Of a stretch of DNA of 64,000 nucleotides, positions 17,549 to 24,656 are shown one piece after another. Under the pieces are notes generated by a model. The model saw only the letters and a program-made list of their open reading frames with translations, had not been told where the DNA came from and ran no database searches. Origin of the DNA: BOG-931 sp963781725 (GTDB taxonomy: Bacteria; Pseudomonadota; Alphaproteobacteria; Rhizobiales; Xanthobacteraceae); assembly GCA_963781725.1 (NCBI GenBank), contig CAWAGV010000002.1, positions 3,782,001-3,846,000 on the forward strand, read 5' to 3'. Each line of letters begins with the position of its first letter. The first letter of the stretch is position 1. Made by a program: the position numbers and the translations under genes.

Positions 17549-17919
17549 CCGATGCGCCACACCTGCCGCGCCAAGCGCTGATCGACTCTCACGGCGGCGG
17601 TGGGTTTCGCTTCGCAGGCATGTCGCATCGGGGATCGTTGCTGTGCCTTCCAGATGGCATCTGGGCCTGGCAGGTCGCGTCGCCGAACGAAATAAGCGAT
17701 GAAGCTCTTTCGCTGGTCTTCGCCCGGACAGACGATCTGGACTTTTTCATTTTGGGTTCAGGCGCCGCTCCGTGGATCATGCCGGCGGCGTTGAGAGGAC
17801 GATTTCGTGACGCGCACGTCTCGGTAGATGTCCTTATGACAGGGCCGGCGGTGCGTACCTACAACGTGATGCTGATGGAAAACCGCCGCGTCGGCGCGGG
17901 CCTCATCGCCGTCGATTGA
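17545..17919 (+). CDS. Mth938-like (DUF498) domain protein, NDUFAF3 homologue
   Basis: A 124-residue protein that is nearly all one Mth938/AAMDC-like domain, the family that includes human NDUFAF3, a complex I assembly factor. Comparable landmarks are LIDSHGGGGFRFAG at the start, LDFFILGSGAAPW in the middle and VRTYNVMLMENRRVGAGLI near the end, matching the order of blocks I remember in NDUFAF3. The GTG start overlaps the secF stop by four bases, so it is translationally coupled to SecF, a protein-insertion motor subunit. The next gene is an NDUFAF6 homologue. Function in bacteria is inferred: help with membrane insertion or assembly of NADH dehydrogenase. Confidence 0.87.
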   Translation: MTDAPHLPRQALIDSHGGGGFRFAGMSHRGSLLCLPDGIWAWQVASPNEISDEALSLVFARTDDLDFFILGSGAAPWIMPAALRGRFRDAHVSVDVLMTGPAVRTYNVMLMENRRVGAGLIAVD

Positions 17920-17936
17920 TCTGCTAAGTTCTCGCG

Positions 17937-18773
17937 ATGCAGGATGCATTCGCCCATTGCGCAGAGATTGTCCGTACGGCGGATCGTGACCGCTATGTCG
18001 CGACATTGTTTGCGCCCGCGGAACACCGGGATGCGCTGTTCGCGCTCTACGCTTTCAATGCCGAGATCGTGCGGGTGCGCGACGTGGCGCGCGAACCGAT
18101 GCCCGGCGAAATTCGCCTGCAATGGTGGCGTGAAGTCATCGGCGGAGAACGGCGCGGGGAGGCAGCCGCCAATCCAGTCGCGGCGGCGCTTCTTGCGACG
18201 ATCCAGTGTCACAATCTTGCGGCGGAACTCCTTGATACGCTGGTCGACGCACACCAGTTCGACCTTTACGGCGAACCGATGGTGCGGTTGTCCGATCTTG
18301 AAGACTACGCACGCGATACCGCTTCCGCCTTGATCACTCTTGCGGCCATGGTTCTGAGCAATGCCGGCCTGGAGGCAGCCACACGACCGGCCGGAATTGC
18401 GTATGCGATCACTAACATTCTCCGCGCATTCCCGCTGCACGCCGGGCGCGGTCAGCTTTTTTTGCCTGTCGAATTGTTGTCGCGCCACGGGGTCAATTCC
18501 CAAGATATTTTTGCCGGGCGTTCGTCCGCCGGTCTGAATGCGGCGCTCGCTGAACTTCGCGACGTTGCGCGCCGGCATCTTGCCGAAACACGCGGCTCTC
18601 TCACGGCGCTGCCTACGGAGGCTTTGGCGGCGTTCCTGCCTGTTGCGCTGGTCGGGCCGTCGCTTCGCTGTTTGGACCGAAGCGATGCCTTTTCGCCTTC
18701 CGAGATCTCGCCGTGGCGGCGGCAATGGCTGATATGGCGTGCGGCGCGAAATCCCGCCCGCATCGCGGGGTGA
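17937..18773 (+). CDS. Squalene/phytoene synthase-fold protein without catalytic Asp motifs, NDUFAF6-like
   Basis: A 278-residue protein with the isoprenoid-synthase class I head-to-head fold. It begins near ALFALYAFNAEIVRVRDVA (about residues 34-52) and has IRLQWWREVI. True squalene/phytoene synthases carry two Asp-rich Mg-binding motifs. Here the first site has NAEIV and the second reads TNILRAFPLHAGRGQLFLP where enzymes have an R-D-x3-D-like pattern, so the metal ligands are gone. That is also the state of mitochondrial NDUFAF6, a complex I assembly factor. It follows the NDUFAF3 homologue by 17 bases. I infer an assembly role rather than terpene synthesis; automatic annotation would probably say phytoene synthase. 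Confidence 0.85.
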   Translation: MQDAFAHCAEIVRTADRDRYVATLFAPAEHRDALFALYAFNAEIVRVRDVAREPMPGEIRLQWWREVIGGERRGEAAANPVAAALLATIQCHNLAAELLDTLVDAHQFDLYGEPMVRLSDLEDYARDTASALITLAAMVLSNAGLEAATRPAGIAYAITNILRAFPLHAGRGQLFLPVELLSRHGVNSQDIFAGRSSAGLNAALAELRDVARRHLAETRGSLTALPTEALAAFLPVALVGPSLRCLDRSDAFSPSEISPWRRQWLIWRAARNPARIAG

Positions 18774-18857
18774 TCGCACCGCGACAACGGAGCCCTTTCA
18801 GCAATCGCCGCGGTGGACTATCACCGGCGGCTGCATAACAAGAAGGGCCGGGAGTTC

Positions 18858-19841
18858 ATGTTTCGCCGATTTTACGTACGCGCAGTCGCGATGGGACTGG
18901 CGACTATTGCGCTCACCCCGCTTATCGCTTTGGCACAGGACTATCCGACGCGGCCGGTCACCATCATCGTGGCGCAGCCGCCGGGCGGCGGTACCGACAT
19001 CATCGCCCGCATCATTGCCGCGCAACTGTCCACCCAGATGGGTCAGCCGTTCGTGGTTGAGAATCGGGCGGGTGCCGGCACTGTTGTCGGCACCGCCGCC
19101 GCGGCCAATGCGCCGGCGGACGGCTACACGCTGATTACCGGCCTGATTGCCAACATGGCGGTCAATCCGAGCCTGTTCGCGCACCTGTCCTACGATCCGA
19201 TCCGCGACTTCACGCCGGTCGGAATGCTGGCGGAGTTTCCGTTCGTCGTCGTGGTCAACAAGGATTTTCCGGCGCACTCCATCAAGGACCTGATCGCGAT
19301 GGCGAAAGCGAAGCCCGGTGAGATCAATTTTGCTTCGGGCGGCAACGGCACCGGCCAGCATTTGTCGACGGAGCTGTTCGAGCTGCTCGCCGGAATCAAG
19401 ATGACGCATGTGCCTTATCGCGGTGCGGCGCCGGCCTATACCGATATCATGTCCGGGCAAACGCCGGTCTTCTTCGACAACCTGGCGAGCGCCCTGGGGC
19501 AGATCAAAGGTGGCAGCGTCCGTGCGCTCGCCGTGACCGGCAAGGAGCGTTCGCCGCTGTTGCCGGACGTTCCGACAGTCGCGGAGTCCGGCCTTCCCGA
19601 TTATGTTTATTACGTCTGGTTCGGCCTCTGGGCGCCGAAGAACACGCCGAAGCCGGTTGCCGATAAACTTTACGCCGAGATTCAAAAGGCGCTGGCCGAT
19701 CCCACGGTGAAAGAGCGTATTGCCGCCAACTCCGGCGTGCCGATGGCCATGCCGCTTGCCGATATCGAGCCGTTCGTCAAAGCGGAGATCGCAAAGTGGG
19801 CCGATGTGGTCAAACGCGCGGGGATCACCGTCCAGCAGTAA
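18858..19841 (+). CDS. Bug-family tripartite tricarboxylate transporter substrate-binding protein
   Basis: A 327-residue periplasmic solute receptor. From ATG 18858 (preceded by GGGCCGGGAG) a signal peptide ends near AQDYPTRPVT. The family pattern YPTRPVTIIVAQPPGGGTDIIAR, quoted here only by its ends, is at about residues 29-51, followed by VENRAGAGTVVGT and later GSVRALAVTG. Bug receptors bind carboxylates and similar small acids, and are often orphans in this order; no TctA/TctB membrane genes are adjacent here. The frame is open back to 18813, but the upstream residues are not signal-like. Ligand is unknown. Confidence 0.93.
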   Translation: MFRRFYVRAVAMGLATIALTPLIALAQDYPTRPVTIIVAQPPGGGTDIIARIIAAQLSTQMGQPFVVENRAGAGTVVGTAAAANAPADGYTLITGLIANMAVNPSLFAHLSYDPIRDFTPVGMLAEFPFVVVVNKDFPAHSIKDLIAMAKAKPGEINFASGGNGTGQHLSTELFELLAGIKMTHVPYRGAAPAYTDIMSGQTPVFFDNLASALGQIKGGSVRALAVTGKERSPLLPDVPTVAESGLPDYVYYVWFGLWAPKNTPKPVADKLYAEIQKALADPTVKERIAANSGVPMAMPLADIEPFVKAEIAKWADVVKRAGITVQQ

Positions 19842-19852
19842 CTGCGTCACGC

Positions 19853-20911
19853 TCAGAAGGCGTGGCGATCCCGCAGATTACGGCGGTGAGAAACGATGCG
19901 TGTGACAATATCACGCTCGGCGTCGGATTTGATCAGTGGATCGATCAGATCGAGCTGATTCATCGCAACCAGCTCCAGAATTTCGCTGCGTACACCGCCG
20001 TCTGCATTGCGTGGCAGGGTGTCGACGACTTGCAGATGCTCGGGACCTTTGCCGCCGAGAAATTTTCGCAGTTCGCTGTCCGCGGCATTACCCTCGACGA
20101 ACGCGTAGAGCCCGGTGCCGGCTCGGCGATCCGGAAAAGCGACAATGGCCACGTCGCTCACGCCCGGATAGGCACGTAACCGTTCGGCTATCACCGGCGC
20201 TTCCTCGACAAAACGCATGCCGCGGCCCTCGCGGTCGGTGACATGAAGCCCGCGGGTAATCGCGTAATAGAGTTTCTTTCCGCTCAACATCCAGATGCGG
20301 TTCACAAGGCTTTTGCGAGCCAACACGCGGCGCTCGGTCGCGGTCAATGCGTCTGGAACGTACTTGCGCTTGTGCTTCAGCAAATGCCGCAAATCGTCGT
20401 AGCATGCGGAGCGAAACATCCGGTGTCTGCGGCGGTAGTAACCTGCGAGCTGAAAGTCGGTGACATAGGCGCGGCTGCTGGCGCCGTCTTTGGCGTAAAG
20501 CCAGTTTTGCTCTTTGGCGAGATCGTTGTGTGCGATCCCGGCATGATGCAGCAACCGCAGTGCGGCTTTTGCCGATCGAAAATACGCCACGTCGCCATAT
20601 GGTTTGGCGATATGCAGCGACACGCCGTCGATCCAGCCGCGGATGAGAGCGTGGCGGCCGGAGAACAGCAGAGGCGGCGCGATTCCGAGTGGGCCTGCCG
20701 CCGCAAGCGTTCGCCGCTCGCGCCAGAACAAGACGTAGGCCAGCGGCCGGCTCCACCACGGCACCTGATCGAGCCGCCGCAGCACGGCTTCGACGTCGCC
20801 TGCCTCCGAGCGGAAGCGCCCACGCTCGACGGTCGAGAACACGTCGCGCTTGAGCACGACGCTGCTCTGCCAGCGCCCGCGAAGCTCTTCTGGTCCGTCG
20901 TCCGTCGTCAT
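19853..20911 (-). CDS. Protein-kinase-like domain fused to AMP-binding-enzyme C-terminal domain
   Basis: A 352-residue protein of two parts. Residues 1-225 look like a RIO/LPS-type kinase: a Lys-containing strand near VVLKRDVF, the catalytic loop HNDLAKEQNWL at about 143-153 (HxDxxxxN retained), and TDFQLAGYY where DFG normally stands (metal-binding Asp kept). Residues 245-335 resemble the C-terminal lid domain of acyl-CoA/acyl-adenylate synthetases: ERLRAYPGVSDVAIVAFPDR, then TGLYAFVEG, LRKFLGGKGPEHLQ and LPRNADGGVRSEILELV, where the last Lys of the usual G-K motif is Arg. No adenylating N-terminal domain is nearby. It converges on the Bug gene and follows trmFO on the same strand by 18 bases. 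Role unknown. Confidence 0.8.
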   Translation of the reverse strand: MTTDDGPEELRGRWQSSVVLKRDVFSTVERGRFRSEAGDVEAVLRRLDQVPWWSRPLAYVLFWRERRTLAAAGPLGIAPPLLFSGRHALIRGWIDGVSLHIAKPYGDVAYFRSAKAALRLLHHAGIAHNDLAKEQNWLYAKDGASSRAYVTDFQLAGYYRRRHRMFRSACYDDLRHLLKHKRKYVPDALTATERRVLARKSLVNRIWMLSGKKLYYAITRGLHVTDREGRGMRFVEEAPVIAERLRAYPGVSDVAIVAFPDRRAGTGLYAFVEGNAADSELRKFLGGKGPEHLQVVDTLPRNADGGVRSEILELVAMNQLDLIDPLIKSDAERDIVTRIVSHRRNLRDRHAF

Positions 20912-20929
20912 GTGAAAGCGTCTAGCACA

Positions 20930-22348
20930 TCACTCGGCGGCGTGCGGCAACGCTCCGTCGGTCCATGCGTCCAAATCGGCAAGGGCCCGCAGGCACAGCG
21001 CGCGCTTTCTGGCCTGGCTCCGATCGTCGGGACGGCCATTTTCAGGCGTTTTGGCCAGTCGCGGCGGCTCAAATCCGAGCGGCGGAAACAGGCCGAAATT
21101 GATGTTCATCGGCTGGAAGGAGCGGGGCCCTTTATCAATGGTCTCGATATGGCCGCCAGTGATGTGGCCGAGCAGTGAGCCATGGGCCGTGGTCGACGGC
21201 GGCAACGAGATCGCCTCGCCAAGAAGCTCCGCCGCGGCAAAGCGGCCGGCAAGAAGACCGGTTGCCGCCAACTCGACGTAACCTTCGCAGCCGGTGATCT
21301 GGCCCGCGAAACGGAGCCTTGGCGCTGCTTTCAGCCGCAAGGTCTCGTCGACCAGCTTCGGTGAATTCAGGAAGGTATTGCGGTGCAGGCCGCCGAGCCG
21401 CGCAAATTCGGCGTTCGCAAGGCCTGGAATGCTGCGAAACAGCCGGACCTGTTCGCCGTGTTTCAATTTGGTTTGAAAGCCGACCATGTTGAACAACGTG
21501 CCGAGCTTGTTGTCCTGCCGCAGCTGTACGACGGCATAGGGCTTGGACGCGAGGCAGCGCGGATCGGTGAGGCCGAACGGTTTCATCGGTCCGTGGCGCA
21601 ATGTTTCCCGGCCGCGCTCGGCCATCACTTCAATCGGCAGGCAACCGTCGAAATAGGGCGTCGCCGTTTCAAACTCGTGGAAACTGATTTTCTCGGCAGC
21701 GAGTAGCGCACTGACAAAGTCATCGTACTGCGTGCGCGTCAGCGGACAATTGACATAATCGGCGCCGGTTCTGCCGGGTCCGGCTTTGTCGTAGCGCGAC
21801 TGAAACCAGGCAATATCGAAATCGATCGTGTCGCGATGCACGATCGGCGCGATAGCATCGAAAAAGGCCAGCGCTTCTTCTCCAGTCAGCGCGCGAATTG
21901 TGCCGGCTAGCGCCGGCGAGGTGAGGGGGCCGGTGGCAACGATAACGCTGCCCCACTCCGGCGGCAGTTCATGAATTTCCTCACGGCGGATTTCGACCAA
22001 CGGCTCATTCTCAAGTGCCGTGGTGATCGCCGCCGCAAATCCGTCACGATCCACCGCGAGCGCGCCGCCGGCAGGCAATTTGTGTGTATCGGCGGTTTGC
22101 ATCACCAACGAATTGAGGCGGCGCATCTCGGCATGCAGAAGACCGATGGCGCTGCCTTCCATGTCGTCGGAGCGGAACGAGTTCGAGCAAACCAGTTCTG
22201 CGAACTGTCCGGTCTTATGTGCGGCGGTCGAGCGCTCTGGCCGCATTTCATGCAATATCACCGGCACGCCACGTCGCGCGGCTTGCCATGCGGCCTCGGA
22301 ACCGGCAAGTCCGCCGCCGACAATGTGAATGGGCAGGATATTGCGCAT
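20930..22348 (-). CDS. trmFO: Folate/FAD-dependent tRNA (uracil-54-C5) methyltransferase TrmFO
   Basis: A 472-residue flavoprotein that makes ribothymidine at position 54 of tRNA using methylenetetrahydrofolate and FAD. The FAD-binding motif IVGGGLAGSEAAWQAARRG is at about residues 9-27, followed by the family hallmark ELVCSNSFRSDD near 50-61. Other landmarks are YVNCPLTRTQYD and GLHRNTFLNSP. Length matches the family. Upstream, divergently, is the type III PKS gene with 121 bases between; downstream is the kinase-like fusion on the same strand. Confidence 0.97.
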   Translation of the reverse strand: MRNILPIHIVGGGLAGSEAAWQAARRGVPVILHEMRPERSTAAHKTGQFAELVCSNSFRSDDMEGSAIGLLHAEMRRLNSLVMQTADTHKLPAGGALAVDRDGFAAAITTALENEPLVEIRREEIHELPPEWGSVIVATGPLTSPALAGTIRALTGEEALAFFDAIAPIVHRDTIDFDIAWFQSRYDKAGPGRTGADYVNCPLTRTQYDDFVSALLAAEKISFHEFETATPYFDGCLPIEVMAERGRETLRHGPMKPFGLTDPRCLASKPYAVVQLRQDNKLGTLFNMVGFQTKLKHGEQVRLFRSIPGLANAEFARLGGLHRNTFLNSPKLVDETLRLKAAPRLRFAGQITGCEGYVELAATGLLAGRFAAAELLGEAISLPPSTTAHGSLLGHITGGHIETIDKGPRSFQPMNINFGLFPPLGFEPPRLAKTPENGRPDDRSQARKRALCLRALADLDAWTDGALPHAAE

Positions 22349-22469
22349 TATCGCCTCAAATTAGGCATCGCAGAGCAGTCAAACAATCCAATCCGGGAAT
22401 TTTGGCGGAACCGGACGAACCCACGCACCGCGGTGTTTATACAGCAGCGACGACGCGGGAAAGTTCCAA

Positions 22470-23561
22470 ATGCTCGAAACCCTGAAGTCCGCGGCAAGCG
22501 AGAATGCGGCCGCAGCCGGCTTCGACGTTGAGATTCTGTCGGTCGCTACGGCCAACCCATCGTTCGTGTTGCCGCAAGCCGAAGCGGCGAAGCGCGCCAA
22601 AGATCTCTTCCCGCACCTTAAATTCCTATGGAGGCTTTACGACAATACCGGCATCGACCGACGTTACAACTGCGAGCCGATCGACTGGTATCTTAAACCG
22701 CATAGTTGGGAAGAGCGTACCGCGTCGTTTCAGCGGCATGCCCTCGATCTGTTGGCGGACGTTGCTACGAGGACGACGAAGGCGGCGGGCATCGGGCTTG
22801 ATGAAATCGATATTCTCATCACCAATACGATCACGGGCCTCGCGATCCCAAGCCTCGACGCCAGGCTTTCCAATCGGTTGAAGCTGTCGCCGCGCGTCGA
22901 GCGATTGCCGATATTCGGACTTGGCTGCGGCGGCGGCGTTGCCGGTCTCGCTCGCGCGACACGTCTTGCGCACGCCACCGATGGCGCGCACGTGCTGTTC
23001 CTGACTGTCGATCTCTGCAGCCTTTGCCTTCGCGTCAACGATCCAAGTCCGGCGATGTTTGTTTCCACCGCATTGTTTGGCGACGGGGCGGCCGGCGTCA
23101 TGTTGCGCAATACCGCAGATGGCGTGCATGGTGGACCGCGAATTCTGGCTATAGGCGAATGGTGCTGGCCCGATACCGAACACATCATGGGTTGGGATAT
23201 CAAGGACGATGGATTTGGCGTTGTGCTCAGCGCCGAACTGCCATCGCTGATGCGCGAGGCCTTGGCGCCTGCGCTTCATGATTTTCTCGATCGCAATGGT
23301 TTCCGTCTGTCGGACTTCAACGGCTTTTTGTTTCATCCCGGCGGCCGCAAGCTGATCGAGACGGTGCAGGACGTACTGGGGCTCGACCGCAATTATTTTG
23401 AGCATTCCTGGGAAGTCTTGCGTCAGTACGGCAACATGTCATCGGCGACGGCATTGTTCGTGCTCGACCGCGCCTTGAAGGCGGGCGCGCGGGGCCCGCA
23501 TTTGCTCGCGGCCTTCGGACCAGGGTTCTCCGCGTATTTTGTTGCGGTCGACTTGGGATGA
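22470..23561 (+). CDS. Type III polyketide synthase (chalcone synthase family)
   Basis: A 363-residue ketosynthase-fold homodimeric enzyme that extends a starter acyl-CoA with malonyl-CoA. The catalytic triad is intact: Cys153 in GLGCGGG, His289 in FLFHPGG and Asn322 in YGNMSSAT. The N-terminal half has VATANPSFVLPQ, as in alkylpyrone and alkylresorcinol synthases. It overlaps the next methyltransferase gene by four bases, the same gene pair as Bacillus subtilis bpsA-bpsB, where the product is a long-chain alkylpyrone that is then O-methylated. Starter chain length cannot be read from sequence. Divergent from trmFO. Ribosome-binding site is the purine run gggaaag before ATG. Confidence 0.92.
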   Translation: MLETLKSAASENAAAAGFDVEILSVATANPSFVLPQAEAAKRAKDLFPHLKFLWRLYDNTGIDRRYNCEPIDWYLKPHSWEERTASFQRHALDLLADVATRTTKAAGIGLDEIDILITNTITGLAIPSLDARLSNRLKLSPRVERLPIFGLGCGGGVAGLARATRLAHATDGAHVLFLTVDLCSLCLRVNDPSPAMFVSTALFGDGAAGVMLRNTADGVHGGPRILAIGEWCWPDTEHIMGWDIKDDGFGVVLSAELPSLMREALAPALHDFLDRNGFRLSDFNGFLFHPGGRKLIETVQDVLGLDRNYFEHSWEVLRQYGNMSSATALFVLDRALKAGARGPHLLAAFGPGFSAYFVAVDLG

Positions 23562-24052
23562 GTTGGGGTTCGGCGCTCCTCGCCTATCTTACCGTTCAGC
23601 GGCTGATCGAACTCTGGTGGGCCAAACAGAACGAAGCGCGGTTGCTGGCCGCTGGCGGCATCGAGCATGGCCAATCGCACCTTTGGCTGATGGTTCTGCT
23701 CCATGCCGCGTGGATCGCCGGCCTATGGCTGCTGGCTTACGATCGTCCGGTTGAGCCATTTTTTCTGGCGCTGTTCATTGTTTTGCAGTTCGCCCGCCTT
23801 TGGGTGTTGTTGACGCTCGGCCGGCGCTGGACGATTCGAATTGTCACCGTACCGGGTGAGCATCCGGTGGCGCGTGGCCCATACCGATTTTTGCGGCATC
23901 CCAACTATGCCGTCGTCGTTGGTGAAATTGCCGTGGTCCCGCTGGCGCTTGGATTGCCTGTCTATGCCTTGGTGTTCACCGTCCTGAATTTGGCGATTCT
24001 CGCAATCCGCATTCCCGCCGAGAATGCCGCGCTATCTGCCCGGCCACGTTGA
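23558..24052 (+). CDS. Isoprenylcysteine carboxyl methyltransferase (ICMT)-family protein, likely polyketide O-methyltransferase
   Basis: A 164-residue polytopic membrane protein with four or five hydrophobic segments. The ICMT/phospholipid-methyltransferase core is at the C-terminal side: GRRWTIRIVTVPGEHPVARGP followed by YRFLRHPNYAVVVGEI (about residues 108-124), with the SAM-binding RHPNY motif. It is coupled by ATGA to the type III PKS, so the polyketide is the best candidate substrate; the Bacillus BpsB precedent acts on alkylpyrones. Bacteria lack prenylated CAAX substrates in general, which makes protein methylation unlikely. Confidence 0.88.
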   Translation: MSWGSALLAYLTVQRLIELWWAKQNEARLLAAGGIEHGQSHLWLMVLLHAAWIAGLWLLAYDRPVEPFFLALFIVLQFARLWVLLTLGRRWTIRIVTVPGEHPVARGPYRFLRHPNYAVVVGEIAVVPLALGLPVYALVFTVLNLAILAIRIPAENAALSARPR

Positions 24053-24135
24053 GCGGTGTTGGCTCATGAGGGGCCCTCTGCTATAGGCGGGGCGCTGGGT
24101 CGGCCCCATATTCAAGGCCATGAAGGCGCTTTTTG

Positions 24136-24423
24136 ATGTCCGTTGACGCTGAAACAGTCCGCCGTGTGGCGCATCTCGCACGCATCGCCGTTGCCGAGGA
24201 CGAGGTTGCCAATCTTCAGGGCGAACTGAATTCAATTCTTGCCTTCGTCGAGCAACTTGGCGAGGTCAACGTTGACGGCGTCGAGCCGATGACATCGGTG
24301 ACGCCCATGGCGATAAAAATGCGCGTGGACGCTGTGACCGACGGCGGCAAGCCCGACGACATTATTCGTAATGCGCCGGCGCATGAGGATCACTTTTTCC
24401 TCGTGCCGAAAGTGGTGGAATAG
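24136..24423 (+). CDS. gatC: Aspartyl/glutamyl-tRNA amidotransferase subunit C
   Basis: A 95-residue subunit of GatCAB, which converts misacylated Glu-tRNA-Gln and Asp-tRNA-Asn. The sequence VRRVAHLARIAVAEDEV near the start and VEPMTSVTPM in the middle are typical. The start is ATG 24136; a TTG codon just upstream in frame is not needed. It is followed after two bases by a small ORF and then gatA. Confidence 0.95.
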   Translation: MSVDAETVRRVAHLARIAVAEDEVANLQGELNSILAFVEQLGEVNVDGVEPMTSVTPMAIKMRVDAVTDGGKPDDIIRNAPAHEDHFFLVPKVVE

Positions 24424-24425
24424 CC

Positions 24426-24656
24426 ATGTGCCTCGCCTGTGAACAAGACTCGATCTGGCTCGCTTATCTCGAAAGCAAAGGCCTGCTCAAGGCTGATGAC
24501 CCGGCGGCGATCGACGCACTGTTTTCTGCGTTTCCGGTTCAGCCGCTGCCAGTGCAGGCAGAATGGGACGCTCCGACGCCCGAAGCGCCGAACCAGGCCG
24601 TAACAAAGCCCGCGACCGGCAATCCATTTTCGTGTGACGACCCGACCACGAAATGA
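24426..24656 (+). CDS. Small conserved-type protein between gatC and gatA
   Basis: A 76-residue ORF, MCLACEQDSIWLAYLESKGLL at its start region (partial), rich in Pro and acidic residues, with a CxxC at residues 2-5 and a further Cys near residue 69 in FSCDDP. It begins two bases after the gatC stop and its end overlaps the gatA ATG by four bases, so it is certainly placed to be translated with the amidotransferase genes. No domain is recognised. Possible roles are a redox or metal-binding helper, but nothing in the sequence proves it. Coding use (GC-rich third positions) looks like its neighbours. Confidence 0.75.
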   Translation: MCLACEQDSIWLAYLESKGLLKADDPAAIDALFSAFPVQPLPVQAEWDAPTPEAPNQAVTKPATGNPFSCDDPTTK

